Program-made: the position numbers and the translations under genes
Source of the DNA: JBBROS01 sp965213855
GTDB lineage: Bacteria > Pseudomonadota > Alphaproteobacteria > Acetobacterales > Acetobacteraceae
DNA length: 64,000 nucleotides
Assembly: GCA_965213855.1 (NCBI GenBank)
Contig: CBDCAA010000008.1
Coordinates: 1,612,001 to 1,676,000, forward strand
Direction of reading: 5' to 3'
In this document: piece by piece, positions 52,367 to 61,200 of the stretch
How positions within the stretch are numbered: the first letter of the stretch is position 1
How the letters are laid out: every line of letters begins with the position of its first letter
The notes under the pieces: generated by a model
Seen by the model: the letters and a program-made list of their open reading frames with translations, nothing else
Told to the model about the DNA's origin: nothing
The model's database searches: none

Positions 52367-52687
52367 ATGTCAGTTGTCCGACAGGATCCGGTTTTGGCGC
52401 GCTTCAAGGCTGCCGTGCTCGACGCCTTCGGCGGACGCGTGACACGCGTGCTCCTATTCGGCTCTCGGGCGCGTGGCGACGCCCGTGCCGACTCCGATTA
52501 TGACGTGGCAGTCTTTATGGACCTGCCGGCAGACCTGCTGAATGACCGTCTACGGTTGGCCGACATCGGTTTCGACGTGATGCTCGAGACGGGGCAAATC
52601 GTGAATACGATGCTCCTCGCAACCAGCGAATGGTCCGATCGAACACCGCTGATGCACGAAATCAGGGCCGATGGTGTCCAGATTTGA
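52367..52687 (+). CDS. Minimal nucleotidyltransferase (MNT), antitoxin-like
   Basis: A 106-aa protein with the nucleotidyltransferase signature LLFGSRARGDARADSDYDV (~28-46), i.e. G-S-x10-D-x-D. A third acidic residue is likely in DIGFDVMLE. MNT proteins pair with HEPN toxins and neutralise them, in the best-studied case by AMPylation. It starts six bases after the dehydratase stop and overlaps the HEPN gene (TTGA). Co-directional coupling with metabolic genes on both sides is unusual. Confidence 0.88.
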   Translation: MSVVRQDPVLARFKAAVLDAFGGRVTRVLLFGSRARGDARADSDYDVAVFMDLPADLLNDRLRLADIGFDVMLETGQIVNTMLLATSEWSDRTPLMHEIRADGVQI

Positions 52688-53085
52688 CGCCGGAGGCGGC
52701 CGCTTACCTGACCAAGGCGCGGACTGCCTTGGCCGAAGCGGCTTACCTCCATGCCGGTGAACTCTATGCCGTCGCCGGGCGTGCCGCGTATTATGCCGGC
52801 TACCATGGTGCGCTGGCGTTCATTTTCGAGCGGACTGGTCGGGTCGTGAAAACACATGGCGGGGCGAACTCGACATTCGCACGCCTTGCGCTCGGCACGC
52901 CGGCCTTCACGGTTGAAGATCTCCGCTTCCTGTCCCAGGCCTACGGCCTGAAGAACGCGGTGGACTACGCGACGGGCTTGGCAGCCGAGGTTTCCGAGGC
53001 AGAAGCGACAATGTTTGCAAGCCGGGCCGCCCACCTAATTGACACCGTTCAGTTCTCGATATCCAACTGCGGAGACACGACATGA
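52684..53085 (+). CDS. HEPN-domain protein (UPF0332-like), toxin-like
   Basis: A 133-aa helical protein. AVAGRAAYYAGYHGALAFIF (~22-41) and GLKNAVDYATGLAAEVSEAE are typical of UPF0332 HEPN proteins. RVVKTHGGANSTF contains R-x4-H, the HEPN ribonuclease motif; the Tyr two residues after His that some HepT toxins carry is Gly here. The TTG at 52684 overlaps the MNT stop as TTGA; the ATG at 52630 would overlap far more. Its TGA overlaps the SDR ATG (ATGA). Confidence 0.85.
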   Translation: MTPEAAAYLTKARTALAEAAYLHAGELYAVAGRAAYYAGYHGALAFIFERTGRVVKTHGGANSTFARLALGTPAFTVEDLRFLSQAYGLKNAVDYATGLAAEVSEAEATMFASRAAHLIDTVQFSISNCGDTT

Positions 53086-53828
53086 CCGCCCGCCTCGCCG
53101 GGAAGACCGCGTTCATTACCGCCGCGGCGCAGGGGATCGGGCGCGCGTCGGCGCTGGCCTACGCCGCCGAGGGCGCGCAGGTAATCGCTACCGACCTCAA
53201 CCATGACAAGCTGCGCGAGATCGGCGCAGGAATCGCGACCCACCCGCTCGACGTGACCGACGCGGCGGCGGTCGCCCGGCTGCTCGCGGGTCTCGGACCC
53301 ATCGACATCCTGTTCAACTGCGCCGGCTATGTGCACCAGGGGACAGTCCTGGACAGCACCGATGCCGACTGGGAATTCGCGTTCGCGCTCAACCTGCGCA
53401 GCATGGTGAGCACCATCCGGGCGTTGCTGCCCGGCATGATCGAGCGCGGCCGGGGCAGCATCATCAACATGTCGAGCGGGGCAAGCAGCATCAAGGGCGC
53501 GCCGAACCGCTGTGTGTATGGCACGTCGAAGGCGGCCGTGATCGGGCTGACGAAGTCGGTCGCGGCCGATTTCGTCAAGCAAGGGATCCGCTGCAACGCG
53601 ATCTGTCCGGGCACGGTGCAAACGCCGAGCCTCGATGACCGGATCGCGGCGAACGCGGCGGCGGCCGGGTCGGTCGACAAGGCGCGGAGCGACTTCATCG
53701 CCCGGCAGGCCATGGGCCGGCTCGGGTCGCCCGAGGAGATCGCGGCGCTGGCCGTCTATCTCGGGTCCGACGAGACGCAGTTCATCACGGGCCAGACCGT
53801 CGTCATCGATGGCGGCTGGACGTTGTAG
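53082..53828 (+). CDS. SDR-family dehydrogenase (2-keto-3-deoxy acid type)
   Basis: A 248-aa classical SDR. Cofactor motif TAAAQGIGRASALAYAAEG (~14-32), NNAG-like NCAGYVH, Ser in INMSSGASS, and the catalytic YGTSKAAVIGLTKSVA (~145-160); the ending FITGQTVVIDGGWTL is typical. It resembles 2-keto-3-deoxy-L-fuconate dehydrogenase-type enzymes. With the FAH hydrolase next to it, oxidation of a 2-keto-3-deoxy acid to a 2,4-diketo acid is likely. The start overlaps the HEPN stop. Confidence 0.88.
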   Translation: MTARLAGKTAFITAAAQGIGRASALAYAAEGAQVIATDLNHDKLREIGAGIATHPLDVTDAAAVARLLAGLGPIDILFNCAGYVHQGTVLDSTDADWEFAFALNLRSMVSTIRALLPGMIERGRGSIINMSSGASSIKGAPNRCVYGTSKAAVIGLTKSVAADFVKQGIRCNAICPGTVQTPSLDDRIAANAAAAGSVDKARSDFIARQAMGRLGSPEEIAALAVYLGSDETQFITGQTVVIDGGWTL

Positions 53829-53838
53829 GAGAGCAGGC

Positions 53839-54675
53839 ATGAAGTTGTTGCGCGTGGGCGCCCCGGGCGCTGAGAAGCCGGCGATGCTGGCGCCGGACGG
53901 CACGATGCGGGATCTGTCCGGGCATGTCGCAGACTTCACGGGGGACGCACTTTCGCCGGCCGGCCTGGCCAAGCTGGCAGCGGTCGATCCGTCGAGTCTG
54001 CCGACGGTGAGCGGCCGCGTCGGGCCCTGCGTGCCACGGCCGGTGAACTTCGTCTGCATCGGCCTCAACTACGCCGACCATGCGGCCGAGAGCGGGATGC
54101 CGATCCCGAAGGAGCCGATCATCTTCCTGAAATCCCTCGGTGCGTTCCAGGGACCGAACGACGACGTCCGCATCCCGCGCGGGTCGAAGAAGACGGACTG
54201 GGAGGTGGAGCTCGGGATCATCATCGGCCAGCGCGCCAGCTACGTGCCCGAGCACGATGCGCTGGAGCACGTGGCCGGGTATTGCGTCGTGAACGACGTG
54301 AGCGAGCGCGAGTACCAGATCGAGCGCGGCGGCACGTGGGACAAGGGCAAGGGCTGCGACACGTTCGGGCCGACCGGGCCATGGCTGGTGACGAAGGACG
54401 ACGTGCCGGACCCGGGCGCGCTCGACATGTGGCTGGACGTGGACGGTCAGCGCATGCAGTCCGGCAGCACGCGTACGATGATCTTCAACGTGGCAAAGAT
54501 CGTCAGCTACACGAGCCATTTCATGACCTTGCACCCTGGCGACGTCATCGCCACGGGCACGCCTCCGGGGGTCGGGCTGGGGATGAAGCCGCCACGGTTC
54601 CTACAGGCCGGGGAGACGATGCGCTTAGGCATCGCCGGGCTAGGGGAGCAGAGCCAGCGGGTCGTGGGGGCGTAA
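53839..54675 (+). CDS. Fumarylacetoacetate hydrolase-family protein
   Basis: A 278-aa FAH-fold hydrolase. FVCIGLNYADHAAESGMPIP (~73-92), IIFLKSLGAFQGPNDDVRIP, the metal ligands in DWEVELGIIIG (E-x-E) and GYCVVNDVSEREYQ (D) are seen, and the last part reads GDVIATGTPPGVGLGMKPP. Members act on 2,4-diketo-3-deoxy acids or ureidoglycolate-like substrates. AGGAGAGCAGG before the ATG fixes the start. 10 bases after the SDR, so one transcript is likely. Confidence 0.9.
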   Translation: MKLLRVGAPGAEKPAMLAPDGTMRDLSGHVADFTGDALSPAGLAKLAAVDPSSLPTVSGRVGPCVPRPVNFVCIGLNYADHAAESGMPIPKEPIIFLKSLGAFQGPNDDVRIPRGSKKTDWEVELGIIIGQRASYVPEHDALEHVAGYCVVNDVSEREYQIERGGTWDKGKGCDTFGPTGPWLVTKDDVPDPGALDMWLDVDGQRMQSGSTRTMIFNVAKIVSYTSHFMTLHPGDVIATGTPPGVGLGMKPPRFLQAGETMRLGIAGLGEQSQRVVGA

Positions 54676-54734
54676 AGCCCGTCCGCAAGGGGGCCAAGCC
54701 GAACCATCGTCCGCAACGGTGCGGGCCGCTGCCG

Positions 54735-55574
54735 TCAGCCCTGCGGCTGGCCGGCGGGGATAAAGGCCAGGACCGCGCCCGGTGACAGGCCGGCGGCCCT
54801 GAAGTCGCGCAGGGCGGGCGCGCCGGTTCGTTTCGCCAGGCGATGGCCGTCGCCGTCGGACAGCAGCGGATGATGGGCGTAGGCGGGCTCGGGCCAGCCG
54901 AGCAGGGTCTGCAACGTCCGGTGCACCGACGTCGCCGGACGCAGGTCCTCTCCGCGGGTCACGAGGGTGACGCCTTGGAGCGCGTCGTCATGGGTGACGC
55001 AGAGGTGGTAGCTGGCCGGGATGTCCTTGCGGCCGAGCACGACGTCCCCGAACGCGAGCGGGTCGCAGGCCAGACGGCCCCGGCCCTTCTCGTGGAAGGT
55101 GAGCGGCCCGGTCCGCTCGGCCGCCGCCGCCATGTCCAAGCGCCAGGCGTGCGGTGCGCCGGCCGCGATCCGATCGTGCCGTTCGGTCTCAGCCAGGCGG
55201 CGGCAGGTTCCGGGATAGAGGGGCGCGCCGCCGGGTCCGTGCGGGGCGGCTCCGGCGACCGCCACCTCGCGCGCGATCTCGGCACGGGTGCAGAAGCAGG
55301 GATAGAGCAGGCCGTCAGCCGCAAGGCGGGCGAGCGTGGCCGCATAGTCCGGGATGTGGCGGGATTGCCAACGGATAGGCCCGGCGGGGACGAAGCCGAG
55401 CCAGGCGAGGTCCTCGACGAGGGCCGCGGCGAAGTGCGGACGGCAGCGGACCGGGTCGATGTCCTCGATGCGCAGCAGGCAGCGGCCGCGCGCCCATGCG
55501 AACCGGGCGGCGGCGGCGTGGCCGAGGTGCAGGAAACCGGTTGGGCTGGGGGCGAAGCGCGTGATGGCGGGCAT
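54735..55574 (-). CDS. gluQ: Glutamyl-Q tRNA(Asp) synthetase
   Basis: A 279-aa truncated GluRS-like enzyme that puts glutamate on queuosine of tRNA-Asp. TRFAPSPTGFLHLGHAAAAR (HIGH-type HLGH), LLRIEDIDPVRC, and the Zn-site pair in PCFCTRAEI and PGTCRR are visible; a KRTG-type sequence stands for KMSKS (HRLAKRTGAPAL). The anticodon-binding domain is absent, as in the family. ATG at 55574 starts at MPAITRF; a TTG at 55586 is the alternative. Divergent from the choice-of-anchor E gene. Confidence 0.92.
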   Translation of the reverse strand: MPAITRFAPSPTGFLHLGHAAAARFAWARGRCLLRIEDIDPVRCRPHFAAALVEDLAWLGFVPAGPIRWQSRHIPDYAATLARLAADGLLYPCFCTRAEIAREVAVAGAAPHGPGGAPLYPGTCRRLAETERHDRIAAGAPHAWRLDMAAAAERTGPLTFHEKGRGRLACDPLAFGDVVLGRKDIPASYHLCVTHDDALQGVTLVTRGEDLRPATSVHRTLQTLLGWPEPAYAHHPLLSDGDGHRLAKRTGAPALRDFRAAGLSPGAVLAFIPAGQPQG

Positions 55575-55742
55575 GGGGTGGGGCAAGGCGGTGTGGGCGA
55601 GCCGGTGAGAAGGCCCGGCAAGTTCGAGAGTGGACGAGGTCGGGCGCGGACTTAGCTTCCTTGGATCAGCGTCTCCTGACAGTCAGTGCAGGGAAGCACC
55701 GGACGCGCCTGCGGAGCTGGCCCGTATCACTTCAGTTGTCAT

Positions 55743-55769
55743 TTGACTTCATCGAACGTGCCGTATAAC
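55743..55769 (+). promoter_or_regulatory. Sigma-70-like promoter of the choice-of-anchor E gene
   Basis: TTGACT and TATAAC, five of six matches each, with a 15-base spacer (shorter than the optimum). The start would fall near 55776, before a GGGAG Shine-Dalgarno at 55785-55789. The 208-base gap before the gene is otherwise unremarkable. Confidence 0.5.
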
Positions 55770-55797
55770 GCAAAAATAACAGATGGGAGTTGGCCTG

Positions 55798-57678
55798 GTG
55801 GCAACGATCGTGCAGCAGCGTAGCCTCGCCACGCGTCCGACGGACTGGACAGACAGCGTGACGCTGAACCAGATCGACCCGGCCACGGGCGTCACCTCGC
55901 TCACGCTGTCCTTGGGCGCAAGCCTGACGACGCAAGTGTATTATTACAATTCCGACCTCGCACCCGGGCTGCTGCAGGCCGTCACGTCGGCGGGGGTGGC
56001 GCTCGGGGCGCCGGACGGGACGGTGCTGGCGGCGCGGCCCACGTCGTACATCTACAAGGTCATCCCGGCCGCGGGCGGCGCGGGCGCGGGCGGGATGCTG
56101 TCGGCGAGCGGCAGCGATAGCAGCAGCTCGACATATGTGGCCGGGAGCACCGGTGCGACGCCAGGTGTCCTGCTGGGCACCGGCACGGTGAACCTGGGAT
56201 TGGTCGCGACGGCCAAGGTGCATGCGACGGCACCGGGCAACGTGGTGGCGGACTTCTTCAGCCAAGTGGGGGCGACGGTCACGGAAACGGCGACGACGTC
56301 GGGTTCCGGATCGAACACCGGGACGGGCGGTTCTGGCATCACGACCTTCAACCCAGGGTTCGGTGCCAGTTGGCGCGTTGATTCCGCCGTGCAGACAAAG
56401 ACGTTCGCCCCACAGATCACGGGCTGGACCGGTGCGCTGCAGGTGGGCGGGTTCGACCCGGCGCTTGGCACGCTGCAGGCGGTGGCGGTGTCGATCATCG
56501 TCAACAGCGGCGCGACGTTCGGGGTGGAGAACCTGGATCCGGATGCAGGCACGGTAACGGTCGGGCAGAGCACGGCGGTCAGTGTCGAAACGGCGGCCGG
56601 GACATCGCTGGCCTCGCAGTCCGCCGCGGTCTCGACCACGCGGATGCTGGGGGCCTATGACGGCACGCCGGACAACGCGGGCAGATCGGGCGTGACCGTG
56701 GGCGGTCTGGCCGGGACGGGATCGAACAGCCAGGTGTTGTACGACGCGGCGACGCTGGCCGCGTTCACCGGTGCCGGGCCGGTGTCGCTGTCGGCGGTCG
56801 ATACGGGGACGACGACGATCGACGGCCCGGCAAACCTGGAGATCGCGACCGGGTTGCAGGCGGGGGCGACGATCTCGGTCCAATATCTGTACACGCCAAC
56901 CGTGGGCGCGCTGTTCGATGCGGGCTATTACCTGTCGCACAATCCGGACGTGGCCGCGGCTGGGGTCGATCCTTACCAGCACTACCTGAACCACGGCTGG
57001 ATGGAGGGGCGTGACCCGAGTGCGTTGTTCGACACCAAGTATTACCTGTCGCAGAACCCCGACGTCGCAGCCTCCGGCATGGATCCGCTGCTGCACTTCG
57101 CGCAGTATGGCTGGAAGGAAGGGCGCGACCCGAGCCTCCTGTTCAGCGACGCAAAGTATGTGGCGGCCTATCCCTCGGCCGCTGGCGCGGATCCGTTGCT
57201 GGAATATCAGCAAGGGACGGTGCCAATCGCGGGGAATAGTGGCGGCGTTCTTATCGGGTATGCTGCACCAGGCCCTATGACGTTCCTCACGGGCGGCACG
57301 CTGCCGGCCGATCCGCTGGTGGATGCGGCCTACTACGACAAGCAGCTCGGCGCGACCTTGATCCCGACCGGGACCGCGGCGGCGCAGCAGGCGGCCTGGA
57401 GCTATGACGCGACGGGATGGCAGAAGGGCCTGAGCCCGGACGCGTTCTTCGACACGAACTACTACCTGTCGCACAACCCGGACGTGGCAGCCGCGCACGT
57501 CGATCCGCTGCTGCACTACGAGACGTATGGCTGGCACGAGGGCCGCGACCCGTCGGCGGCGTTCAGCACGAACAAGTACCTGGCCGCCTATAGCGACGTG
57601 CGGGCATCGGGTGTGGACCCGCTGCTGCAGTTCATCCAGACCGGGCAGGCGCAAGGGCGGACGGCGTTTTCTGCGTGA
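55798..57678 (+). CDS. Choice-of-anchor E domain protein with NPDVAAAG repeats
   Basis: 626 aa. Residues ~1-290 form the choice-of-anchor E region (RPTDWTDSVTLNQIDPATGV; VGGFDPALGTLQAVAVSIIV). Then at least four ~45-residue repeats of FD-x-x-YYLSHNPDVAAAGVDP then HYLNHGWMEGRDPS, joined by a divergent block. These repeats also occur in other alphaproteobacterial extracellular and glycosyltransferase proteins. No signal peptide or membrane anchor is seen. The GTG at 55798 has GGGAG eight bases upstream; ATG at 55783 in the same frame lacks one. Probably surface or secreted, but the route is not evident. Confidence 0.75.
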   Translation: MATIVQQRSLATRPTDWTDSVTLNQIDPATGVTSLTLSLGASLTTQVYYYNSDLAPGLLQAVTSAGVALGAPDGTVLAARPTSYIYKVIPAAGGAGAGGMLSASGSDSSSSTYVAGSTGATPGVLLGTGTVNLGLVATAKVHATAPGNVVADFFSQVGATVTETATTSGSGSNTGTGGSGITTFNPGFGASWRVDSAVQTKTFAPQITGWTGALQVGGFDPALGTLQAVAVSIIVNSGATFGVENLDPDAGTVTVGQSTAVSVETAAGTSLASQSAAVSTTRMLGAYDGTPDNAGRSGVTVGGLAGTGSNSQVLYDAATLAAFTGAGPVSLSAVDTGTTTIDGPANLEIATGLQAGATISVQYLYTPTVGALFDAGYYLSHNPDVAAAGVDPYQHYLNHGWMEGRDPSALFDTKYYLSQNPDVAASGMDPLLHFAQYGWKEGRDPSLLFSDAKYVAAYPSAAGADPLLEYQQGTVPIAGNSGGVLIGYAAPGPMTFLTGGTLPADPLVDAAYYDKQLGATLIPTGTAAAQQAAWSYDATGWQKGLSPDAFFDTNYYLSHNPDVAAAHVDPLLHYETYGWHEGRDPSAAFSTNKYLAAYSDVRASGVDPLLQFIQTGQAQGRTAFSA

Positions 57679-57716
57679 CCGTCATCGCGCGTAGAGGCCT
57701 GGGCACTTTCACCCAA

Positions 57717-57740
57717 CCCTCTCCCGCAGGCGGGAGAGGG
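57717..57740. repeat. Palindromic repeat upstream of yjbQ
   Basis: CCCTCTCCCGC and GCGGGAGAGGG pair over a two-base loop, followed by CTTTAG. The yjbQ GTG start is the next codon position after it. The same unit occurs at 58209-58236 on the same strand, so yjbQ is flanked by direct copies. Confidence 0.8.
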
Positions 57741-57745
57741 CTTTA

Positions 57746-58165
57746 GTGCGGCAAGCCGTCTCTACGCTGACGGTCGAGACGCAGGGCGCCGGGCTGGTGG
57801 ATTTTACCCCGGCGGTGCGGCGGTGGGTGGCGAGCCAGGGGATCGGCACGGGGCTGCTGACGCTGTGGTGCCGGCATACGTCGGCGAGCCTGCTCGTGCA
57901 GGAGAACGCCAGCCCCGACGTACGGGCGGACCTGCAGGACTTCTTCGCCACGCTCGCGCCGCACATGCGCGGGCGCTACCGGCATGACGACGAAGGGCCG
58001 GATGACATGCCGGCGCATATCCGTGCGGCGCTGACGCAGACCGGGTTGAGCATCCCGGTGCTGGACGGGGCGCCGGTGCTGGGCACGTGGCAAGGGATCT
58101 ATCTGTTCGAGCACCGGGATGCGCCGCACCGGCGGGAAGTGGTGCTGCATCTGATTGGGGAATGA
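57746..58165 (+). CDS. yjbQ: YjbQ family protein (UPF0047)
   Basis: A 139-aa protein with the family signature: LTLWCRHTSASLLVQENASP (~39-58) and the ending HRDAPHRREVVLHLIGE. WQGIYLFEHRD is conserved. UPF0047 members have been reported to have thiamine phosphate synthase activity in vitro, but the role is open. The GTG at 57746 is the only start that keeps the N-terminal strand (AVSTLTVETQGAGLVDFT); it abuts a palindromic repeat, so the ribosome-binding region is the repeat's right arm (GGGAGAGGG). Confidence 0.9.
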   Translation: MRQAVSTLTVETQGAGLVDFTPAVRRWVASQGIGTGLLTLWCRHTSASLLVQENASPDVRADLQDFFATLAPHMRGRYRHDDEGPDDMPAHIRAALTQTGLSIPVLDGAPVLGTWQGIYLFEHRDAPHRREVVLHLIGE

Positions 58166-58208
58166 GGGTTTTTGGGCTGGCCCTGACGTTCGGACACCCT
58201 CGCCCAGC

Positions 58209-58230
58209 CCTCTCCCGTAAGCGGGAGAGG
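58209..58230. repeat. Palindromic repeat overlapping the dnaE2 end
   Basis: CCTCTCCCG and CGGGAGAGG pair over four bases, then CTTTAG, as upstream of yjbQ. The TAA stop of dnaE2 (58233-58235 on the minus strand) lies in this CTTTAG tail. It may act as a shared terminator-like hairpin for the convergent yjbQ and dnaE2 transcripts. Confidence 0.75.
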
Positions 58231-58232
58231 CT

Positions 58233-61200
58233 TTAGCGGAAGTCGCGAGTGGGGACCTTGATGCCGGTGGAAAGGCGTTCCGGCGAGTAGATGTCGCGAG
58301 GCTTGTGCTTGGGGTTCTGGCGCGCGTCGGGGGTGCCGCCCCAGCGGGCTTCGTCGCCGCGCCCGGTGGCGGGGGTGAAGTCGCGGTCGCCGACCTCGCG
58401 GAGCAGCGGGGTGAGGTCCTCGAGGCGTTCGGTGACGACATGGGTGACGCCGCCCTCCTTCTGCACGCGGCCGTGGCAGGCGATCATGCTGGCGGTGAGC
58501 ACCAGACGGCGCTGGCGTTCGAAGACGCTGGGCCAGACGATGAGGTTGGCGATGCCGGTCTCGTCCTCCAGCGTGATGAACATGACGCCCTTGGCCGAAC
58601 CCGGCTTCTGCCGGACCAGCACGAGGCCCGGCACCACGACCCGACGGCCATCGCGGCTGTCGGCGAGGTCCGCGCAGGTGACCATGCCTCGGGCGCGCAG
58701 GTCGTCGCGGACGAAGGAAACCGGGTGTTCGCGGAGGGTGAGGCCGACGCTGCCGTAGTCTTCGACGACGGTGCGGCCGGGCTTCATCGGCGCCAGCTCG
58801 AAGCGTGCGAGCGAGGCGGGGGGCTCGACGATCTCGGGCTGCGGCCGCCCGTCGCCGTCGGCGGCGGCAAACAGCGGCAGGGGCGCGTCGGACAGGGCGC
58901 GGATGGCCCAGATGGCGCCGCGGCGGTCGAGGCCCATGGAGCCGTAGCCGTCCGCCTCGGCGATCCGTTCGAGGGCGGCGACGGGGACGCCGGCGCGGCG
59001 CCAGGTTTCCTCCAGCGTCGCGTACGGATGTTCGGCGCGGTGGGCGACGAGTGCGGCGCCGTGCTGTTCGGCGAGGCCCTTGGCCATGCGGAGGCCGAGG
59101 CGGACAGCGCTTTGACCCACCCCTACCCGCTCACCCACCCCTAACCCCTCCCCCAACCCCTGCCTGGAAGGGAGGGGGGAAGACAGGGGCTCGAGGGTGC
59201 AGTCCCAGCGGGAGTGGTTGATGTCGAGCGGGCGCACCTCCACGCCGTGGTCGCGGGCGTCGCGGACGATCTGGGCGGGCGCGTAGAAGCCCATGGGCTG
59301 GCTGTTGAGCAGCGCGGCACAGAAGACGTCGGGGTGGTTGCACTTCACCCACGACGAGACGTAGGCGATGATCGCGAAGCTCGCGGCGTGGCTTTCGGGG
59401 AAGCCGTAGCTGCCGAAGCCCTCGATCTGGCTGAACGTGCGCTCGGCGAATTCCGGCGTGTAGCCGCGCACGACCATGCCGCCGATCAGCTTGTCCTTGA
59501 AGTGGCTGACCCCGCCCGTCAGCTTGAACGTCGCCATGGCCCGGCGCAGCTGGTCCGCCTCCCCCGGGGTGAACCCGGCGCATTGGATCGCGACCTGCAT
59601 CGCCTGCTCCTGGAACAGCGGCACCCCCAGCGTCTTCTTCAGCACGCGCTCCAGCTCCGGCGTCGGGTAGTCCACCGCCTCCTTGCCCTCGCGGCGGCGC
59701 AGATAGGGGTGGACCATGTCGCCCTGGATCGGGCCCGGGCGGACGATCGCGACCTGGATGGTGAGGTCGTACAGCGTGCGCGGCTTCATGCGCGGCAGCA
59801 TCGACATCTGCGCCCGGCTCTCGATCTGGAACGTGCCGAGCGTGTCCGCGCGCCGGATCATGGCGTAGGTGGCCGGGTCCTCGGGCGGGATGGTGGCGAG
59901 GCCGAGGCGGAGGCCGCGGTGCTCCTCCAGCAGGTCGAAGGCACGGCGCATGCAGCCGAGCATGCCCAGCCCCAGCACATCGACCTTCATGAAGCGCAGG
60001 GCGTCGATATCGTCCTTGTCCCACTCGATGATCTGCCGGTCCTTCATCGTCGCCGGCTCGATCGGCACCAGGTCGCTGAGCGGGTCGCGGGTGAGGACGA
60101 AGCCGCCGGGGTGCTGGCCGAGGTGGCGGGGGAAGCCGATGAGCTGCTGGGCGAGGTCGATGGCCAGGCGCAGGCGGCCATCCTCGGTGTTGAGGTTCAG
60201 CGCCGCGGCATGCTTCTCCTCCACGCCGTCCTCGCTCCAGCCCCAGACCTGGCTGCTCAGCGCGCCGGTGACGTCCTCGGTCAGGCCCATCACCTTGCCG
60301 ACCTCGCGGATGGCGCCGCGGGCGCGATAGCGGATGACGGTGGCGCAGAGGGCGGCGCGGGCGCGGCCATAATGGGCGTAGATCCATTGGATCACGTCCT
60401 CGCGCCGCTCGTGCTCGAAGTCGACATCGATGTCCGGCGGTTCGTGTCGTTCGGCGGAGACGAAACGCTCGAACAGCAGGCCGGACGCGGTCGGGTCGAT
60501 GCTGGTGACGCCGAGCACCCAGCAGACGGCGGAATTGGCGGCCGACCCGCGCCCCTGGCAGAGGATGCCGCGGCGCCGGGCCTCGCGGACGATGCTGTTC
60601 ACCGTCAGGAAGTAGGGGGCATAACCGAGCTGGGCGATGAGGCCGAGCTCGTGGCGGAGCTGGCGGGTGACCGCCTCGGGCACGCCGGCGGGATAGCGGA
60701 TGGCGGCGCCCTCCCAGGTGAGGCGCTCCAGGGTGGCCTGGGCGGGTTCGGCCAGGTCGTCGCTCTCGGTGGGGTACTGGTAGGCGAGGTCGGACAGGTC
60801 GAACCGGCAGCGGTCCACCAGCTCTTGCGTGCGGGCGATGGCATCGGGGTGTCGGGCGAACAGGGCGGCCATGCGACCGGGCGGCTGCAGGTGGCGCTCG
60901 CCGTGGTGTTCGAGGTGGAAGCCCGCGTCGTCGATGGTGCAGCCCTCGCGGATGCACGTCATGACGTCCTGCAGCACGCGGCGGTCCGGGTGGTGGTAGA
61001 GGACGTCGTTGGTCGCGATCAGGGGGATGCCGGCCGCGGCGCCCATCTGGTCGAGGTGGAACAGGCGGACGGCGTCGCCTGGCTGGAAGCGGACGGCGCC
61101 GGCAAGGTAGGCCCGGCCGGCCGCGATCTGGCGGAGGCGGTCCAGCCAAGCGGCCAGCGTGTCGTCGGGGGCGCCGGGCAGGAGCACATAGACGAGCCCG

